A program made the position numbers and the translations under genes. DNA of 64,000 nucleotides, from the NCBI RefSeq assembly GCF_025151215.1, contig NZ_CP102286.1, positions 2,666,001 to 2,730,000 of the forward strand, read 5' to 3'. The DNA comes from Parabacteroides merdae ATCC 43184. Lineage in GTDB: Bacteria > Bacteroidota > Bacteroidia > Bacteroidales > Tannerellaceae. How positions within the stretch are numbered: position 1 is the first letter of the stretch; every line of letters begins with the position of its first letter. A model generated the notes under the pieces. That model was not told the DNA's origin. It searched no databases and saw only the letters and a list, made by a program, of their open reading frames with translations. Shown here piece after piece: positions 34,438-45,052 of the stretch.

Positions 34438-35778
34438 TTAATAAGCACCAACTGCGCCTGAGCGACCTTTAATTCTTCCTGACTTCAACAAACCGTCATA
34501 ATGACGCATCAGCAAATGACTTTCTACTTGCTGCAGTGTGTCCAACACCACACCAACCAGGATCAACAAAGATGTTCCGCCAAAGAACTGCGAGAACTCC
34601 ATACTTACACCGGCAATCCGGGCAAAAGCAGGCATGATAGCCACTACTGCAAGGAAAAATGCTCCCGGCAAAGTAATACGGTCCATGATGGTATCCAAAT
34701 AATCTTTGGTACTCTTTCCAGGCTTAACACCCGGAATGAACCCGTTGTTTCTCTTCAAATCATCCGACATCTGAGTCGGATTGATCGTGATAGCTGTATA
34801 GAAATATGTAAACAAGATAATCAGTACAGCAAATACGAAGTTGTACCAAAATCCGGTATTGTCCATAAACGCAGCTACGAAACCAGACTGTTCGCCTGTG
34901 CTTGAGAAACCGACGATTGAAATAGGAATAAACATGATTGCCTGAGCAAAGATGATAGGCATCACGTTTGCAGCATTCACCTTAAGAGGAATGTACTGAC
35001 GCGCACCACCATATTGTTTATTTCCGATGATCCGTTTTGCATACTGTACGGGCACTTTACGAGTACCTTGTACTAACAGGATCGCACCTGCGATAACTAG
35101 CAAAAGGAACAACATTTCAAACAAGAACATAACCAGACCACCGGTTTTCTCACTCGTCCGGGAAACAAATTCCTGAAACAACGAATGCGGCAGACGGGCT
35201 ATAATACCAACTAAAATGATAAATGAAATACCATTTCCAACACCTTTATCTGTAATTCTTTCACCAAGCCATAAGATAAACATACTTCCAGCAGCTAAAA
35301 TAACTGTAGAAGAAATTGTAAACCATATACCTGCAGGCAGAGCTGCTCCGGCGGCTTTCAGTTGTACACTTAAGTTAACAAGATAAGTAGGACCCTGGAA
35401 CAGAAGGATAGCCACTGTCAGATAACGAGTCCACTGGTTGATCTTACGACGACCACTCTCTCCCTCTCTCTGCAATTTCTGGAAAGAAGGAACTGCAATT
35501 GCCATCAACTGCATTACAATGGAAGCGGAGATATACGGCATAATCCCTAATGCAAAAATAGAAGCATTAGAGAAAGCACCACCAGAGAACATGTCTAACA
35601 ACGCCAGCAATCCGCCTCTTGTCTGTTCCTGCAAAGCGGTCAACGCTTTAGGATCAATACCCGGAAGAACGACGTACGTACCAAAACGGTATATAGCCAC
35701 CAATAAAAGAGTGGTGAGGATCCGATTTCTCAGATCCTCAATCTTCCAGATATTTTTTATTGTTTCAACTGCTCTCAT
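34438..35778 (-). CDS. secY: Protein translocase subunit SecY
   Basis: The channel-forming inner-membrane protein of the Sec translocon. The 446 residues hold ten hydrophobic helices, with GIMPYISASIVMQL (TM2, lateral gate), the cytoplasmic loop KRIIGNKQYGGARQYIPLKVNAANVMPIIFA and NNGFIPGVKPGKST. Begins two bases after the rplO stop. Confidence 0.97.
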   Translation of the reverse strand: MRAVETIKNIWKIEDLRNRILTTLLLVAIYRFGTYVVLPGIDPKALTALQEQTRGGLLALLDMFSGGAFSNASIFALGIMPYISASIVMQLMAIAVPSFQKLQREGESGRRKINQWTRYLTVAILLFQGPTYLVNLSVQLKAAGAALPAGIWFTISSTVILAAGSMFILWLGERITDKGVGNGISFIILVGIIARLPHSLFQEFVSRTSEKTGGLVMFLFEMLFLLLVIAGAILLVQGTRKVPVQYAKRIIGNKQYGGARQYIPLKVNAANVMPIIFAQAIMFIPISIVGFSSTGEQSGFVAAFMDNTGFWYNFVFAVLIILFTYFYTAITINPTQMSDDLKRNNGFIPGVKPGKSTKDYLDTIMDRITLPGAFFLAVVAIMPAFARIAGVSMEFSQFFGGTSLLILVGVVLDTLQQVESHLLMRHYDGLLKSGRIKGRSGAVGAY

Positions 35779-35781
35779 AAC

Positions 35782-36228
35782 TTAGAGTTTAACAACAGTT
35801 CCACCTACTGCCTGGATAGCAGCTTCAGCACTCTTGGAGAAAGCGTGAGCTTCCACTTCAAGTTTAGCTGTCAAGTTGCCTTTAGCAAGAATCTTAACCA
35901 ACTGGGAAGAGGAAATGAAACCTGCTTCAATCAGTTCGTTGATGCCAATCTTAGAGAGCTGCTGAGCTTCAGCCATGCCCTGTAATGTAGAAAGATTGAT
36001 AGCTTTGTATTCAACGCGGTTAATATTCTTGAAACCAAATTTAGGTAAACGTCTCTGTATAGGCATCTGACCACCTTCGAAACCAATTTTCTGCTTGTAA
36101 CCGGATCTTGATTTCGCACCTTTATGACCTCTTGTTGAAGTTCCTCCTAATCCTGAACCCGGACCACGGCCGATTCTTTTTCTGGTCTTGGTAGATCCTT
36201 CAGCAGGTTTTAAATTTGATAAATTCAT
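35782..36228 (-). CDS. rplO: 50S ribosomal protein L15
   Basis: 148 residues from the ATG at 36228 (MNLSNLKPAEGSTKTRKRIGRGPGSGLG). The Gly/Arg-rich N-terminal tail and the C-terminal LTAKLEVEAHAFSKSAEAAI domain are typical. A longer start seven codons upstream is less likely since homologues begin MNLSNL. Confidence 0.97.
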   Translation of the reverse strand: MNLSNLKPAEGSTKTRKRIGRGPGSGLGGTSTRGHKGAKSRSGYKQKIGFEGGQMPIQRRLPKFGFKNINRVEYKAINLSTLQGMAEAQQLSKIGINELIEAGFISSSQLVKILAKGNLTAKLEVEAHAFSKSAEAAIQAVGGTVVKL

Positions 36229-36255
36229 ATCGTATAATTTATTTTTCAACCGTTA

Positions 36256-36432
36256 TTACTTTACTACTGAAACCAAATGTTTCACTTTCTCAACCATACC
36301 CAGAATAGCCGGAGTAGCTTCATGTTCTACTACCTGGTTCATTTTCATCAGACCCAGCGCGTCAAGAGTTCTCTTTTGGTCTTTCGGGCATTTAATTCTA
36401 CTTTTTGTCTGCTTAACTTTAATAGTTGCCAT
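36256..36432 (-). CDS. rpmD: 50S ribosomal protein L30
   Basis: A 58-residue protein read from the ATG at 36432: MATIKVKQTKSRIKCPKDQ, RTLDALGL and a C-terminal MVEKVKHLVSVVK. It lies between rpsE and rplO as in most bacteria. Confidence 0.95.
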   Translation of the reverse strand: MATIKVKQTKSRIKCPKDQKRTLDALGLMKMNQVVEHEATPAILGMVEKVKHLVSVVK

Positions 36433-36451
36433 AACTTATTATCCTCCCTAA

Positions 36452-36970
36452 TTAACCTTTGAATACTTTTTCAACTGCAACATTTCTGTTCTGGGCAACC
36501 ATCAACGGGCTTCTTAACTCACTCAGTGCAGCGATAGTTGCCTTCACCAAGTTGTGAGGATTAGAAGAACCCTTTGACTTAGCCAAAACGTCTGTGATAC
36601 CCACACTTTCCAATACAGCACGCATAGCACCACCAGCTTTAACACCAGTACCATGAGAAGCCGGTTTGATCAGTACCTGAGCGCCACCGAACTTAGCCAA
36701 CTGTTCATGAGGAATAGTACCTTTGTGAACAGGAACTTTAATCAGATTTTTCTTTGCAGCTTCAACACCTTTTGCGATCGCTGTCGTTACTTCACCGGCT
36801 TTACCTAAGCCCCAACCAACGATACCGTCTTCGTTTCCTACTACGACAATAGCAGCAAAACTGAATGTACGTCCACCCTTGGTTACTTTAGTTACGCGGT
36901 TGATTGCAACCAAACGGTCCTTCAACTCTATGTCGTTGGTCGACTTAACTCTATTATTAACTCCTGCCAT
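36452..36970 (-). CDS. rpsE: 30S ribosomal protein S5
   Basis: S5 acts in decoding fidelity and mRNA helicase activity at the entry channel. From the ATG at 36970 it is 172 residues ([24 protein letters not shown]); an alternative ATG two codons earlier overlaps the rplR stop by one base. The dsRBD-like [31 protein letters not shown] and [13 protein letters not shown] motifs are intact. Confidence 0.96.
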   Translation of the reverse strand: MAGVNNRVKSTNDIELKDRLVAINRVTKVTKGGRTFSFAAIVVVGNEDGIVGWGLGKAGEVTTAIAKGVEAAKKNLIKVPVHKGTIPHEQLAKFGGAQVLIKPASHGTGVKAGGAMRAVLESVGITDVLAKSKGSSNPHNLVKATIAALSELRSPLMVAQNRNVAVEKVFKG

Positions 36971-36975
36971 CTTCA

Positions 36976-37320
36976 TTAAAATTTAAGGCCGCCGTTACGT
37001 GCAGCATCTGCTAATTCTTTAATTCTCCCGTGATACAAGTAACCGTTACGGTCGAAAACAACAGCCTGTACACCAGCTTCCTGGGCAACTTTGGCAATCT
37101 GTTCTCCAACCTTGGCAGCAATCTCTTTTTTCGGAGCTTTAACATCCATCTTCAAAGAAGATGCCGCAGCCAAAGTCTTACCTGTAGTATCATCTATAAC
37201 CTGTGCATAGATCTGCTTATTGCTTCTAAACACAGTCAGGCGCGGACGTTCAGGAGTCCCTGAAATTTTACCGCGTACACCTGCTTTTATCTTTAATCTT
37301 CTTTCTTCCTTCGTTGTCAT
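36976..37320 (-). CDS. rplR: 50S ribosomal protein L18
   Basis: 5S rRNA-binding protein, 114 residues. [29 protein letters not shown] and [28 protein letters not shown] are characteristic. Confidence 0.97.
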   Translation of the reverse strand: MTTKEERRLKIKAGVRGKISGTPERPRLTVFRSNKQIYAQVIDDTTGKTLAAASSLKMDVKAPKKEIAAKVGEQIAKVAQEAGVQAVVFDRNGYLYHGRIKELADAARNGGLKF

Positions 37321-37341
37321 GATAATTTCAGTTTACGTAGA

Positions 37342-37893
37342 TTACTTACCTGCTGATTTACCAGACTTTCTGCGAATTTCTTCACCCACGAACTTAATAC
37401 CTTTACCTTTATACGGTTCCGGCATTCTGAATGAACGAATCTTAGCACAAATCTGTCCCAGTAATTGTTTATCAGCCGATTCAAGGATAATAAGAGGATT
37501 TTTATTTCTCTCTGCCTTTGTTTCAACTTTCACTTCCTTAGGCAACTGCATGTAGATGTTGTGAGTATAACCTAAAGAAAGATCTAACAGCTGACCTGTA
37601 TTTGTCACACGGTAACCGACACCGACAAGTTCCAGTTCCTTTTTGTATCCTTCTGAACAACCAACCACCATATTGTTAATCAGCGAACGATACAAACCGT
37701 GCAGCGCACGATGGTTCTTTTCGTCTGTCGGACGTGTCAGATGAATGATTCCATCTTCCAAAGTCACATTAATATCAGGATTCACAGCCTGAGTCATCTC
37801 ACCTTTGGGACCTTTTACAGTCACTACATTATCCTTAATGGTAACCGTAACACCGGCCGGTACATGAATTGGTAATTTTCCTATTCTTGACAT
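37342..37893 (-). CDS. rplF: 50S ribosomal protein L6
   Basis: Located near the factor-binding site. MSRIGKLPIHVPAGVTVTI starts the first of two L6 domains, and the second ends RMPEPYKGKGIKFVGEEIRRKSGKSAGK. 183 residues, 21 bases before rplR. Confidence 0.98.
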   Translation of the reverse strand: MSRIGKLPIHVPAGVTVTIKDNVVTVKGPKGEMTQAVNPDINVTLEDGIIHLTRPTDEKNHRALHGLYRSLINNMVVGCSEGYKKELELVGVGYRVTNTGQLLDLSLGYTHNIYMQLPKEVKVETKAERNKNPLIILESADKQLLGQICAKIRSFRMPEPYKGKGIKFVGEEIRRKSGKSAGK

Positions 37894-37909
37894 TCTTCTT
37901 TCCTCCTAA

Positions 37910-38305
37910 TTAATAAACATAACATAATACTTCACCACCGATCTTCAGATCACGGGCTTCTTTGTCTGTCATCACACCTTTAGAAGTAGAAAGAACGGCA
38001 ATACCTAAACCATTCAATACTCTTGGCATTTCCTTGTAACCAGTGTACTTACGCAAACCAGGGGTAGAAACTCTCTCAAGTTTCTTGATCGCATTTACTT
38101 TGTTTACCAGGTCATACTTCAAGGCAATCTTAATTGTACCCTGAGGACCATCTTCTACAAACTTAAAATTAAGAATGTAGCCCTTGTCGAAAAGGATCTT
38201 AGTGATCTCTTTCTTTAAATTTGACGCCGGCACTTCAACAACTCTGTGCTTCGCTTTGATCGCATTACGCAATCTTGTCAAATAATCTGCAATAGGATCT
38301 GTCAT
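37910..38305 (-). CDS. rpsH: 30S ribosomal protein S8
   Basis: Binds helix 21 of 16S rRNA and in other bacteria represses the spc operon by binding near rplE; whether that occurs here is not visible. MTDPIADYLTRLRNA and LGIAVLSTSKGVMTDKEA are typical. 131 residues. Confidence 0.98.
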   Translation of the reverse strand: MTDPIADYLTRLRNAIKAKHRVVEVPASNLKKEITKILFDKGYILNFKFVEDGPQGTIKIALKYDLVNKVNAIKKLERVSTPGLRKYTGYKEMPRVLNGLGIAVLSTSKGVMTDKEARDLKIGGEVLCYVY

Positions 38306-38362
38306 ATATAAATGAATTAAATTGATCCGGCCACCCGGACAATATTTAAATTAAAAAAACTC

Positions 38363-38632
38363 TTACCAACTTGCTTTCTTTACACCCGGGATTAAACCAT
38401 GAGATGCCATTTCACGCAGTTGAATACGAGAAATACCGAACTGGCGTACATAGCCTTTCGGACGACCTGTAATTTTACAACGATTGTGCAAACGTACAGG
38501 AGAAGCATTTTTAGGTAAAGCCTGTAAAGCTTCGTAGTCACCTGCTGCTTTTAATTCTGCTCTTTTAGCAGCATATTTTGCTACGAGCTTTGCTCTTTTC
38601 ACCTCACGGGCTTTCATTGATTCCTTTGCCAT
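38363..38632 (-). CDS. rpsN: 30S ribosomal protein S14 (long, zinc-free form)
   Basis: 89 residues, the long C-minus type: [40 protein letters not shown], with only one cysteine left of the zinc motif. A 57-base spacer separates it from rpsH. Confidence 0.97.
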   Translation of the reverse strand: MAKESMKAREVKRAKLVAKYAAKRAELKAAGDYEALQALPKNASPVRLHNRCKITGRPKGYVRQFGISRIQLREMASHGLIPGVKKASW

Positions 38633-38638
38633 AACTAC

Positions 38639-39196
38639 TTAGTCTTTTTTTGCATTTTTAAAAGGCAATCCAAATTCTCTCAAGAGAGCATACCCTTCTT
38701 CGTCTGTTTTCGCAGAGGTCACAAAGGTAATATTCATTCCCAATATTTTGGTAATATTATCGATATTTATTTCAGGGAAAATGATTTGTTCCTGAATTCC
38801 GAGGGTATAATTACCTCTTCCGTCCAACTTACTTTCGATCCCCTTAAAGTCACGAATACGAGGAAGAGCTACGCGAACAAGTCTTTCCAGAAATTCATAC
38901 ATCTGTTCACGGCGTAATGTTACCATTACACCAATTGGCATTTTCTTACGCAACTTGAAGTTAGAGATATCCTTCTTTGAAACCGTCGCAACAGCCTTCT
39001 GACCTGTAATTGCAGACAATTCGCTGATGGCAATATCGATAATCTTCTTATCTGCAGCAGCCATACCCAAACCTTGATTGATAACAATCTTCTTCAGTAC
39101 GGGAACCTGCATTACGGTTTTATAACCGAACTCTTTCGTCAAAGCAGGAACAATTCTGTCCTGATATTCTTTCTTAAGACTGGCAGTATTGCTCAT
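38639..39196 (-). CDS. rplE: 50S ribosomal protein L5
   Basis: Central-protuberance protein binding 5S r[46 protein letters not shown] and FPEINIDNI are conserved. 185 residues. Its ATG shares one base with the rplX stop (TAATG). Confidence 0.98.
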   Translation of the reverse strand: MSNTASLKKEYQDRIVPALTKEFGYKTVMQVPVLKKIVINQGLGMAAADKKIIDIAISELSAITGQKAVATVSKKDISNFKLRKKMPIGVMVTLRREQMYEFLERLVRVALPRIRDFKGIESKLDGRGNYTLGIQEQIIFPEINIDNITKILGMNITFVTSAKTDEEGYALLREFGLPFKNAKKD

Positions 39197-39516
39197 TACT
39201 TAATTTCCTCCCCTGATTTTTTAGAATAACGCACTAAAGCACCTTTTTCGTCTAATTTACGACCGATACGTGTCGGCTTACCGGATTTCGGATCAACAAC
39301 GTTCAGGTTAGAAATATGAATAGGAGCTTCCTTCTTTTCAATACCTCCTTGAGGATTCTTTGCATTAGGCTTGGTATGCTTTGATACCATATTAATACCT
39401 TCTACAATGGCACGGTTGTCTTTTACAAGAACTTCTAAAACACGACCTGTCTTACCTTTGTCTTCGCCGGCATTAACAAAAACTATATCGCCTTTTTTGA
39501 TATGTAATTTGCTCAT
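39196..39516 (-). CDS. rplX: 50S ribosomal protein L24
   Basis: Assembly-initiating protein near the exit tunnel. The ATG at 39516 gives 106 residues starting [26 protein letters not shown] (KOW motif). A further-upstream Met in the same frame would extend into rplN and is not conserved. Confidence 0.97.
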   Translation of the reverse strand: MSKLHIKKGDIVFVNAGEDKGKTGRVLEVLVKDNRAIVEGINMVSKHTKPNAKNPQGGIEKKEAPIHISNLNVVDPKSGKPTRIGRKLDEKGALVRYSKKSGEEIK

Positions 39517-39535
39517 TACTTTAAGTTTTACAAAA

Positions 39536-39901
39536 TTAAAGCACTTCTGGTGCAAGTGAAACAATTTTCATGTTTGTTGCACGAAGTTCTCTGGCAACCG
39601 GACCAAAGATACGGCTTCCACGAATATCACCACCGGCATTCAACAATACGCAAGCGTTATCATCAAAACGGATGTATGAACCATCCGGGCGGCGAATCTC
39701 TTTTTTAGTGCGAACAATGATAGCCTTAGAAACAGCACCCTTCTTCACATCACTCGACGGGATTACACTCTTGATTGCTACTACAATTACATCCCCGACA
39801 GTGGCGTAACGTTTTCTTGTACCGCCCAAAACACGAATACACAACGCTTCTTTTGCACCACTGTTATCTGCTACTACTAGTCTTGATTCTTGTTGTATCA
39901 T
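39536..39901 (-). CDS. rplN: 50S ribosomal protein L14
   Basis: Contacts 16S rRNA across the subunit interface. [27 protein letters not shown] and the [11 protein letters not shown] near the end are conserved. 121 residues; it begins one base after the rpsQ stop. Confidence 0.98.
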   Translation of the reverse strand: MIQQESRLVVADNSGAKEALCIRVLGGTRKRYATVGDVIVVAIKSVIPSSDVKKGAVSKAIIVRTKKEIRRPDGSYIRFDDNACVLLNAGGDIRGSRIFGPVARELRATNMKIVSLAPEVL

Positions 39902-39902
39902 G

Positions 39903-40160
39903 TTACTTAGCCCTTTCGATTATTTGAACTAATCTCCATCTTTTTGTTTTGCTCAAAGGACGAGTTTCCATAATTTTTACAGTATCGCCGATACCGCATT
40001 CATTCTTTTCGTCATGAGCATGATATTTCTTCGTCTTATTAACGAACTTTCCATAAATGGGGTGCTTTTCCTTCCATTTAATAGCAACCGTGATGCTCTT
40101 ATCCATCTTGTTGCTGGTAACCACGCCCGTTCTTTCTTTTCTTAAATTTCTAGTTTCCAT
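39903..40160 (-). CDS. rpsQ: 30S ribosomal protein S17
   Basis: Primary 16S rRNA binder. The ATG at 40160 gives [22 protein letters not shown] (85 residues), the form seen in relatives; an ATG three codons upstream overlaps the rpmC stop. [19 protein letters not shown] and [20 protein letters not shown] segments complete the OB fold. Confidence 0.96.
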   Translation of the reverse strand: METRNLRKERTGVVTSNKMDKSITVAIKWKEKHPIYGKFVNKTKKYHAHDEKNECGIGDTVKIMETRPLSKTKRWRLVQIIERAK

Positions 40161-40165
40161 CAGGC

Positions 40166-40366
40166 TCAATTTTTGTTGTTAAGTTCTCTCTGGCGCAATT
40201 CTGTTTTCATGCGCGCAATCATCCTGCGTTGTTGTTTAATCTGAGCAGGGTTTTCACTCGGAGAAATGCTGTGGTTGATCACTTTCTGATCGTAAGCAGC
40301 CACTTCAGCATCAATTCTTTCTACTAACTCCTTCGTGCTCAATTCTCTAATTTCTGCAATCTTCAT
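40166..40366 (-). CDS. rpmC: 50S ribosomal protein L29
   Basis: A 66-residue two-helix protein at the tunnel exit: [18 protein letters not shown] and [13 protein letters not shown]. Between rplP and rpsQ as usual. Confidence 0.97.
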   Translation of the reverse strand: MKIAEIRELSTKELVERIDAEVAAYDQKVINHSISPSENPAQIKQQRRMIARMKTELRQRELNNKN

Positions 40367-40372
40367 AACAAA

Positions 40373-40807
40373 TTACGCATTTTGATTAGCCATATCATAA
40401 TCACGTCTCACAACAAACTTTGTTGTTACCGGAAGCTTTTGTGCAGCCAAGCGCAAAGCTTCCTTAGCAATATCAAAAGGAACCCCTTCGATTTCGAAAA
40501 TCAAACGACCTGGAGTAACAGGCGCAACAAATCCTTCAGGATTACCTTTACCTTTACCCATACGTACTTCAGCAGGCTTCTTTGTGATTGGTTTGTCCGG
40601 GAAAATACGAACCCACACCTGACCTTGACGTTGCATATAACGAGTTACCGCGATACGAGCAGCTTCGATCTGACGACCGGTAATCCATTTATTTTCTAAC
40701 GCTTTTATACCAAACGAACCGAATGCCAGCTGGTTGCCACGCTGAGCTTCGCCCTTCATGCGACCTTTCTGCTGTCTTCTGAACTTGGTTTTCTTTGGTT
40801 GTAACAT
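40373..40807 (-). CDS. rplP: 50S ribosomal protein L16
   Basis: Near the A site and peptidyl transferase region. [24 protein letters not shown], the [15 protein letters not shown] block and the [16 protein letters not shown] loop are all conserved. 144 residues. Confidence 0.98.
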   Translation of the reverse strand: MLQPKKTKFRRQQKGRMKGEAQRGNQLAFGSFGIKALENKWITGRQIEAARIAVTRYMQRQGQVWVRIFPDKPITKKPAEVRMGKGKGNPEGFVAPVTPGRLIFEIEGVPFDIAKEALRLAAQKLPVTTKFVVRRDYDMANQNA

Positions 40808-40827
40808 CTCTTCTTAAATTCTAACGT

Positions 40828-41562
40828 TTAACGATTAGCTTTCTTTCTCTTGAAGTTCTTATCTCTGCTGCCGCCGGCATTTTCATTTCTGCGACCTGAA
40901 TCTTTTGATGCAGCGAATGAAGGAGCAAGATCTCTCTTACCATAAACTTCACCACGGCAGATCCAAACCTTAACACCGATCAAACCAACCTTCGTCAACG
41001 CTTCAGCCAAAGCATAATCAATATCTGCTCTGAATGTGTGTAACGGAGTTCTTCCTTCTTTATACATTTCTGAACGAGCCATTTCAGCACCGTTCAAACG
41101 ACCAGAGACTTGCACTTTAATACCTTCGGCCCCCATTCTCATGGTAGAAGCGATAGCCATCTTGATAGCACGACGGTAAGCAATTTTTCCTTCAAGCTGA
41201 CGAGCAATATTGTTTGCAACGATAACAGCGTCCAATTCGGGTCTTTTTACCTCAAAGATGTTGATCTGAACTTCTTTGTCGGTAATCTTCTTCAACTCTT
41301 CTTTCAACTTATCAACTTCCTGACCACCTTTACCGATGATGATACCTGGACGTGATGTGCAAACTGTGATTGTAATCAACTTCAGCGTACGTTCAATAAC
41401 GACGCGAGATACACTAGCCTTAGCAAGACGAGCATTCAGATATTTACGGATTTTGCTATCTTCCAGCAAAGTGTCTCCGTATTTTTTGCCGCCATACCAA
41501 TTGGAATCCCAACCGCGGATGATTCCCAAACGATTACTAACCGGATTAACTTTTTGTCCCAT
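40828..41562 (-). CDS. rpsC: 30S ribosomal protein S3
   Basis: mRNA entry-channel protein. The KH domain has [14 protein letters not shown], and the C-terminal domain [29 protein letters not shown]. 244 residues with a basic tail ending FKRKKANR. Confidence 0.98.
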   Translation of the reverse strand: MGQKVNPVSNRLGIIRGWDSNWYGGKKYGDTLLEDSKIRKYLNARLAKASVSRVVIERTLKLITITVCTSRPGIIIGKGGQEVDKLKEELKKITDKEVQINIFEVKRPELDAVIVANNIARQLEGKIAYRRAIKMAIASTMRMGAEGIKVQVSGRLNGAEMARSEMYKEGRTPLHTFRADIDYALAEALTKVGLIGVKVWICRGEVYGKRDLAPSFAASKDSGRRNENAGGSRDKNFKRKKANR

Positions 41563-41569
41563 CTACAAA

Positions 41570-41980
41570 TTAATTTTGACTATCGTTTTTACTAAGTGTA
41601 TCAACAAACAGAGTTACATGGTTCGAACGTTTACGAATTCTGTATCCTCTTCCCTGAGGAGCCGGACGCATTCTCTTCAATGTAGTAGCGCAATCTACGC
41701 TGATTGAAGATACGCACAACTCTCCAGCTTCTGCTTTACGTTCATTTTTCTGTTCCCAATTGGCAATAGCTGAACGAAGCAATTTTTCTACTCTTGCTGC
41801 AGCTTCCTTGTTAGAAAACTTCAAAACACCAAGTGCACGGAATACTTCCATTCCACGGATCATGTCTACAACGAGACGCATCTTGCGGGGAGAAGTCGGC
41901 ACATTCCGCAACTTTGCGAAGTACATGGTCTTCTGAGCTTCTTTTCTTGCTTCAGCTGATATTCTTTTTCTAGCACCCAT
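41570..41980 (-). CDS. rplV: 50S ribosomal protein L22
   Basis: Lines the exit tunnel through its beta hairpin ([27 protein letters not shown]). [19 protein letters not shown] opens the globular part. 136 residues. Confidence 0.98.
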   Translation of the reverse strand: MGARKRISAEARKEAQKTMYFAKLRNVPTSPRKMRLVVDMIRGMEVFRALGVLKFSNKEAAARVEKLLRSAIANWEQKNERKAEAGELCVSSISVDCATTLKRMRPAPQGRGYRIRKRSNHVTLFVDTLSKNDSQN

Positions 41981-42029
41981 TTTATTGATTCTTTTTATTT
42001 TCAGATTCCTGAATCCCTGTTACTACCGA

Positions 42030-42299
42030 TTATTTTTTCTTGTTACCGGCGTGACCACGGAACGTACGAGTAGGAGAAAACTCTCCCAGTTTATGACCTA
42101 CCATGTTCTCGGTTACAAAAACAGGAATAAATTTATTTCCATTGTGAACTGCAATAGTATGACCTACAAAGTCAGGCGAAATCATTGAAGCTCTTGCCCA
42201 TGTCTTAACGACCGCCTTCTTTCCTGACTCATTCATTGCCAAGACTTTCTTTTCAAGCTTTACATTAATATACGGGCCTTTTTTTAGCGAACGACTCAT
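42030..42299 (-). CDS. rpsS: 30S ribosomal protein S19
   Basis: Head protein that pairs with S13. [40 protein letters not shown] and [17 protein letters not shown] are diagnostic. 89 residues; a 49-base gap follows before rplV. Confidence 0.98.
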   Translation of the reverse strand: MSRSLKKGPYINVKLEKKVLAMNESGKKAVVKTWARASMISPDFVGHTIAVHNGNKFIPVFVTENMVGHKLGEFSPTRTFRGHAGNKKK

Positions 42300-42319
42300 A
42301 GTTTACTTAATTAATCAGA

Positions 42320-43144
42320 TTATTTCTTTCTTCTTTCAATAATATATTTTGAAGAATGCTTCTTCGGAGCTCTTGTCTTCAAGCCCTTAGCATATAAGCC
42401 ATTACGAGATCTAGGATGACCTCCGGAAGCACGACCTTCACCACCACCCATCGGGTGATCAACCGGGTTCATTACAACACCACGGTTGTGAGGACGACGA
42501 CCTAACCATCTAGAACGACCGGCTTTACCTGATTTTTCAAGACCATGGTCTGAATTACCTACACTACCAACTGTAGCCTTACAAGCAGCAAGAATCTTTC
42601 TGGTTTCGCCAGAAGGCATCTTAATAATTGCATAATCGCCTTCTTTCGAAGTCAACTGAGCAAAAGCACCGGCAGAACGTACTAACTTAGCACCCTGTCC
42701 CGGACGAAGCTCAATGTTGTGAATAATAGTACCAACGGGAATATTTGCCATCGGCAAAGTATTACCAACCTCAGGAGCGGCTTCGCTACCTGAAACCACT
42801 GTTTGGCCAACTTCCAATCCGTTCGGAGCGATGATATAGCTCTTTGCCCCGTCTGCGTAATACAACAGTGCGATACGAGATGTACGGTTAGGATCATACT
42901 CGATAGACTTGACTGTTGCAGGAATGCCATCTTTGTTTCTCTTGAAATCGATAAATCTGTACTTCTGTTTGTGACCGCCACCAAGATAACGCATTGTCAT
43001 CTTACCAGTGTTATTACGACCACCTGTACTCTTCTTACCTACTACAAGAGACTTTTCTGGTGTACTTGCAGTGATTTTATCAAATGCACCAATAACTTTG
43101 TGTCTCTGCCCCGGTGTTGTGGGCTTTAATTTACGTATTCCCAT
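42320..43144 (-). CDS. rplB: 50S ribosomal protein L2
   Basis: Required for peptidyl transferase activity and subunit joining. The 274 residues include [19 protein letters not shown] and the catalytic-region [18 protein letters not shown]. Confidence 0.98.
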   Translation of the reverse strand: MGIRKLKPTTPGQRHKVIGAFDKITASTPEKSLVVGKKSTGGRNNTGKMTMRYLGGGHKQKYRFIDFKRNKDGIPATVKSIEYDPNRTSRIALLYYADGAKSYIIAPNGLEVGQTVVSGSEAAPEVGNTLPMANIPVGTIIHNIELRPGQGAKLVRSAGAFAQLTSKEGDYAIIKMPSGETRKILAACKATVGSVGNSDHGLEKSGKAGRSRWLGRRPHNRGVVMNPVDHPMGGGEGRASGGHPRSRNGLYAKGLKTRAPKKHSSKYIIERRKK

Positions 43145-43152
43145 TTCTTTTT

Positions 43153-43446
43153 TTAGATATTACTAAAGAAATCAATTGTTTCTCCTTCTTTCAACGTTAC
43201 GATAGCCTTCTTAAAAGCTGATTGTTTGCCATTGATAATACCTGATTTGGTATAGCGGCTTTTCTTCTTGCCTGAGTAGTTGATGGTGTTAACATCAACT
43301 ACTGTAACATTATACATGTCTTCAATGGCTTTTTTAATCTCTAACTTGTTGGCATCAGGAGAAACACGAAAACCATAGCGATTATCCATTTTTTCTGTAA
43401 TCGCTGTTTGCTTCTCAGTTACTATAGGTTTAATAATAATTCCCAT
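43153..43446 (-). CDS. rplW: 50S ribosomal protein L23
   Basis: Docking site for trigger factor and SRP at the tunnel exit. [23 protein letters not shown] and [18 protein letters not shown] match. 97 residues. Confidence 0.97.
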   Translation of the reverse strand: MGIIIKPIVTEKQTAITEKMDNRYGFRVSPDANKLEIKKAIEDMYNVTVVDVNTINYSGKKKSRYTKSGIINGKQSAFKKAIVTLKEGETIDFFSNI

Positions 43447-43457
43447 TTTTCTACTCC

Positions 43458-44087
43458 TTATGCGTTAAACAGTTTTTCAATAACAGCTACAGAACTTTCT
43501 GTCAACACCAAATTAACAGCATTTAACACGCTATATGTATTTAACTCTGAAGCTGTTATAACATTTGCCTTCTCTAAATTTCTGGCCGACAAATATACGA
43601 AATTATTTTTCTCAGATAAAACCAAAAGTAACTTTCCATCAGCCACTTTCAGATTCTTAGCAATTGTTACGAATTCTTTAGTCTTAGGAGCTTCCAAAGT
43701 GAAATCTTCTACTACTACAATTGCGTTATTCTTTGCCTTATAAGTCAAGGCAGACTTACGGGCCAAACCTTTAACTTTCTTGTTCAATTTAAACTCATAA
43801 TCTCTCGGTTTCGGACCGAATACACGGCCACCACCTACCAATACCGGAGAGTTGATGTCGCCACGACGAGCACCACCACCACCTTTCTGGCGGATCAATT
43901 TACGAGTACTACCAGAAACTTCACTTCTTTCCTTTGATTTATGAGTTCCCTGACGCTGATTAGCCAAATACTGTTTTACATCCAAGTAAATAGCATGATC
44001 ATTGGGTTCAATGCCAAAGATAGCATCGTTCAATGTTACCTTTCTTCCGGTATCTTCACCTTTAATATTTAATACGCTCAGTTCCAT
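43458..44087 (-). CDS. rplD: 50S ribosomal protein L4
   Basis: In many bacteria also an S10-operon repressor. The extended loop appears in [32 protein letters not shown]. 209 residues; its ATG shares one base with the rplC stop. Confidence 0.98.
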   Translation of the reverse strand: MELSVLNIKGEDTGRKVTLNDAIFGIEPNDHAIYLDVKQYLANQRQGTHKSKERSEVSGSTRKLIRQKGGGGARRGDINSPVLVGGGRVFGPKPRDYEFKLNKKVKGLARKSALTYKAKNNAIVVVEDFTLEAPKTKEFVTIAKNLKVADGKLLLVLSEKNNFVYLSARNLEKANVITASELNTYSVLNAVNLVLTESSVAVIEKLFNA

Positions 44088-44704
44088 TACTTTTCAATTA
44101 ATAAGATTGAACCTTTTGCTCCTGGAACAGATCCTTTTACTAATAAAAGATTGTGTTCCGGCATCACCTTGATCACTTGCAGGTTCTGAACAGTTACACG
44201 TTCATTACCCATTTGGCCGGCCATACGCATACCTTTGAATACCTTTGCAGGATAAGAACAGGCACCGATACCACCGGGAGCGCGCAAACGGTTATGCTGA
44301 CCATGAGTAGTCTGACCTACACCACCGAAACCATGACGTTTTACTACACCCTGGAAACCTTTACCTTTTGATGTACCTACTACATCAACGAAACCTGCAT
44401 CTTCCAAATAATCTACGGTGATTACATCACCGAGCTTATATTCGGTTTCAAAATTTTTGAACTCGGCCAAGTATCTCTTGGGAGTTACACCTGCCTTTTT
44501 GAAGTGGCCCATTTCTGGCTGTGTTGTGTGTTTCTCTTTTTTCTCTTCGAAACCTAACTGTACAGCTTCATAGCCATCTTTTTCCAAAGTCTTAATCTGT
44601 GTAACTACACAAGGACCCACTTCGATAACAGTGCATGGAAGATTTTTTCCCTCGGCACTGAAAACGGATGTCATTCCGATTTTTTTTCCTAATAATCCTG
44701 GCAT
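44087..44704 (-). CDS. rplC: 50S ribosomal protein L3
   Basis: Binds near the peptidyl transferase centre. [15 protein letters not shown] and [29 protein letters not shown] are characteristic. 205 residues. Confidence 0.98.
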   Translation of the reverse strand: MPGLLGKKIGMTSVFSAEGKNLPCTVIEVGPCVVTQIKTLEKDGYEAVQLGFEEKKEKHTTQPEMGHFKKAGVTPKRYLAEFKNFETEYKLGDVITVDYLEDAGFVDVVGTSKGKGFQGVVKRHGFGGVGQTTHGQHNRLRAPGGIGACSYPAKVFKGMRMAGQMGNERVTVQNLQVIKVMPEHNLLLVKGSVPGAKGSILLIEK

Positions 44705-44725
44705 TTCACTAATTTGTTAATAAAC

Positions 44726-45031
44726 TTACACTTTAATTTCTACTTCAACACCACTGGGCAATTCCAGTTTCATCAATGCATCAACCGTTTTTGCAGTTGA
44801 GCTGTAGATGTCGATTAGTCTCTTGTAAGAAGAGAGTTCGAACTGCTCACGAGACTTTTTGTTAACGAAAGTCGAGCGGTTCACAGTAAAGATACGCTTG
44901 TGCGTAGGCAGAGGTATCGGGCCGCTAACAACTGCACCGGTAGCCTTAACCGTCTTCACGATCTTCTCGGCAGACTTGTCTACCAGAGAATAATCGTAAG
45001 ACTTTAATTTAATTCTGATCTTTTGGCTCAT
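44726..45031 (-). CDS. rpsJ: 30S ribosomal protein S10
   Basis: [27 protein letters not shown] and [26 protein letters not shown] mark S10 (NusE), which also takes part in antitermination complexes. 101 residues. It directly follows fusA: the tuf gene usual between them elsewhere is absent, as in other Bacteroidetes. Confidence 0.98.
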   Translation of the reverse strand: MSQKIRIKLKSYDYSLVDKSAEKIVKTVKATGAVVSGPIPLPTHKRIFTVNRSTFVNKKSREQFELSSYKRLIDIYSSTAKTVDALMKLELPSGVEVEIKV

Positions 45032-45052
45032 ATCTATATATATGTTTCTAAA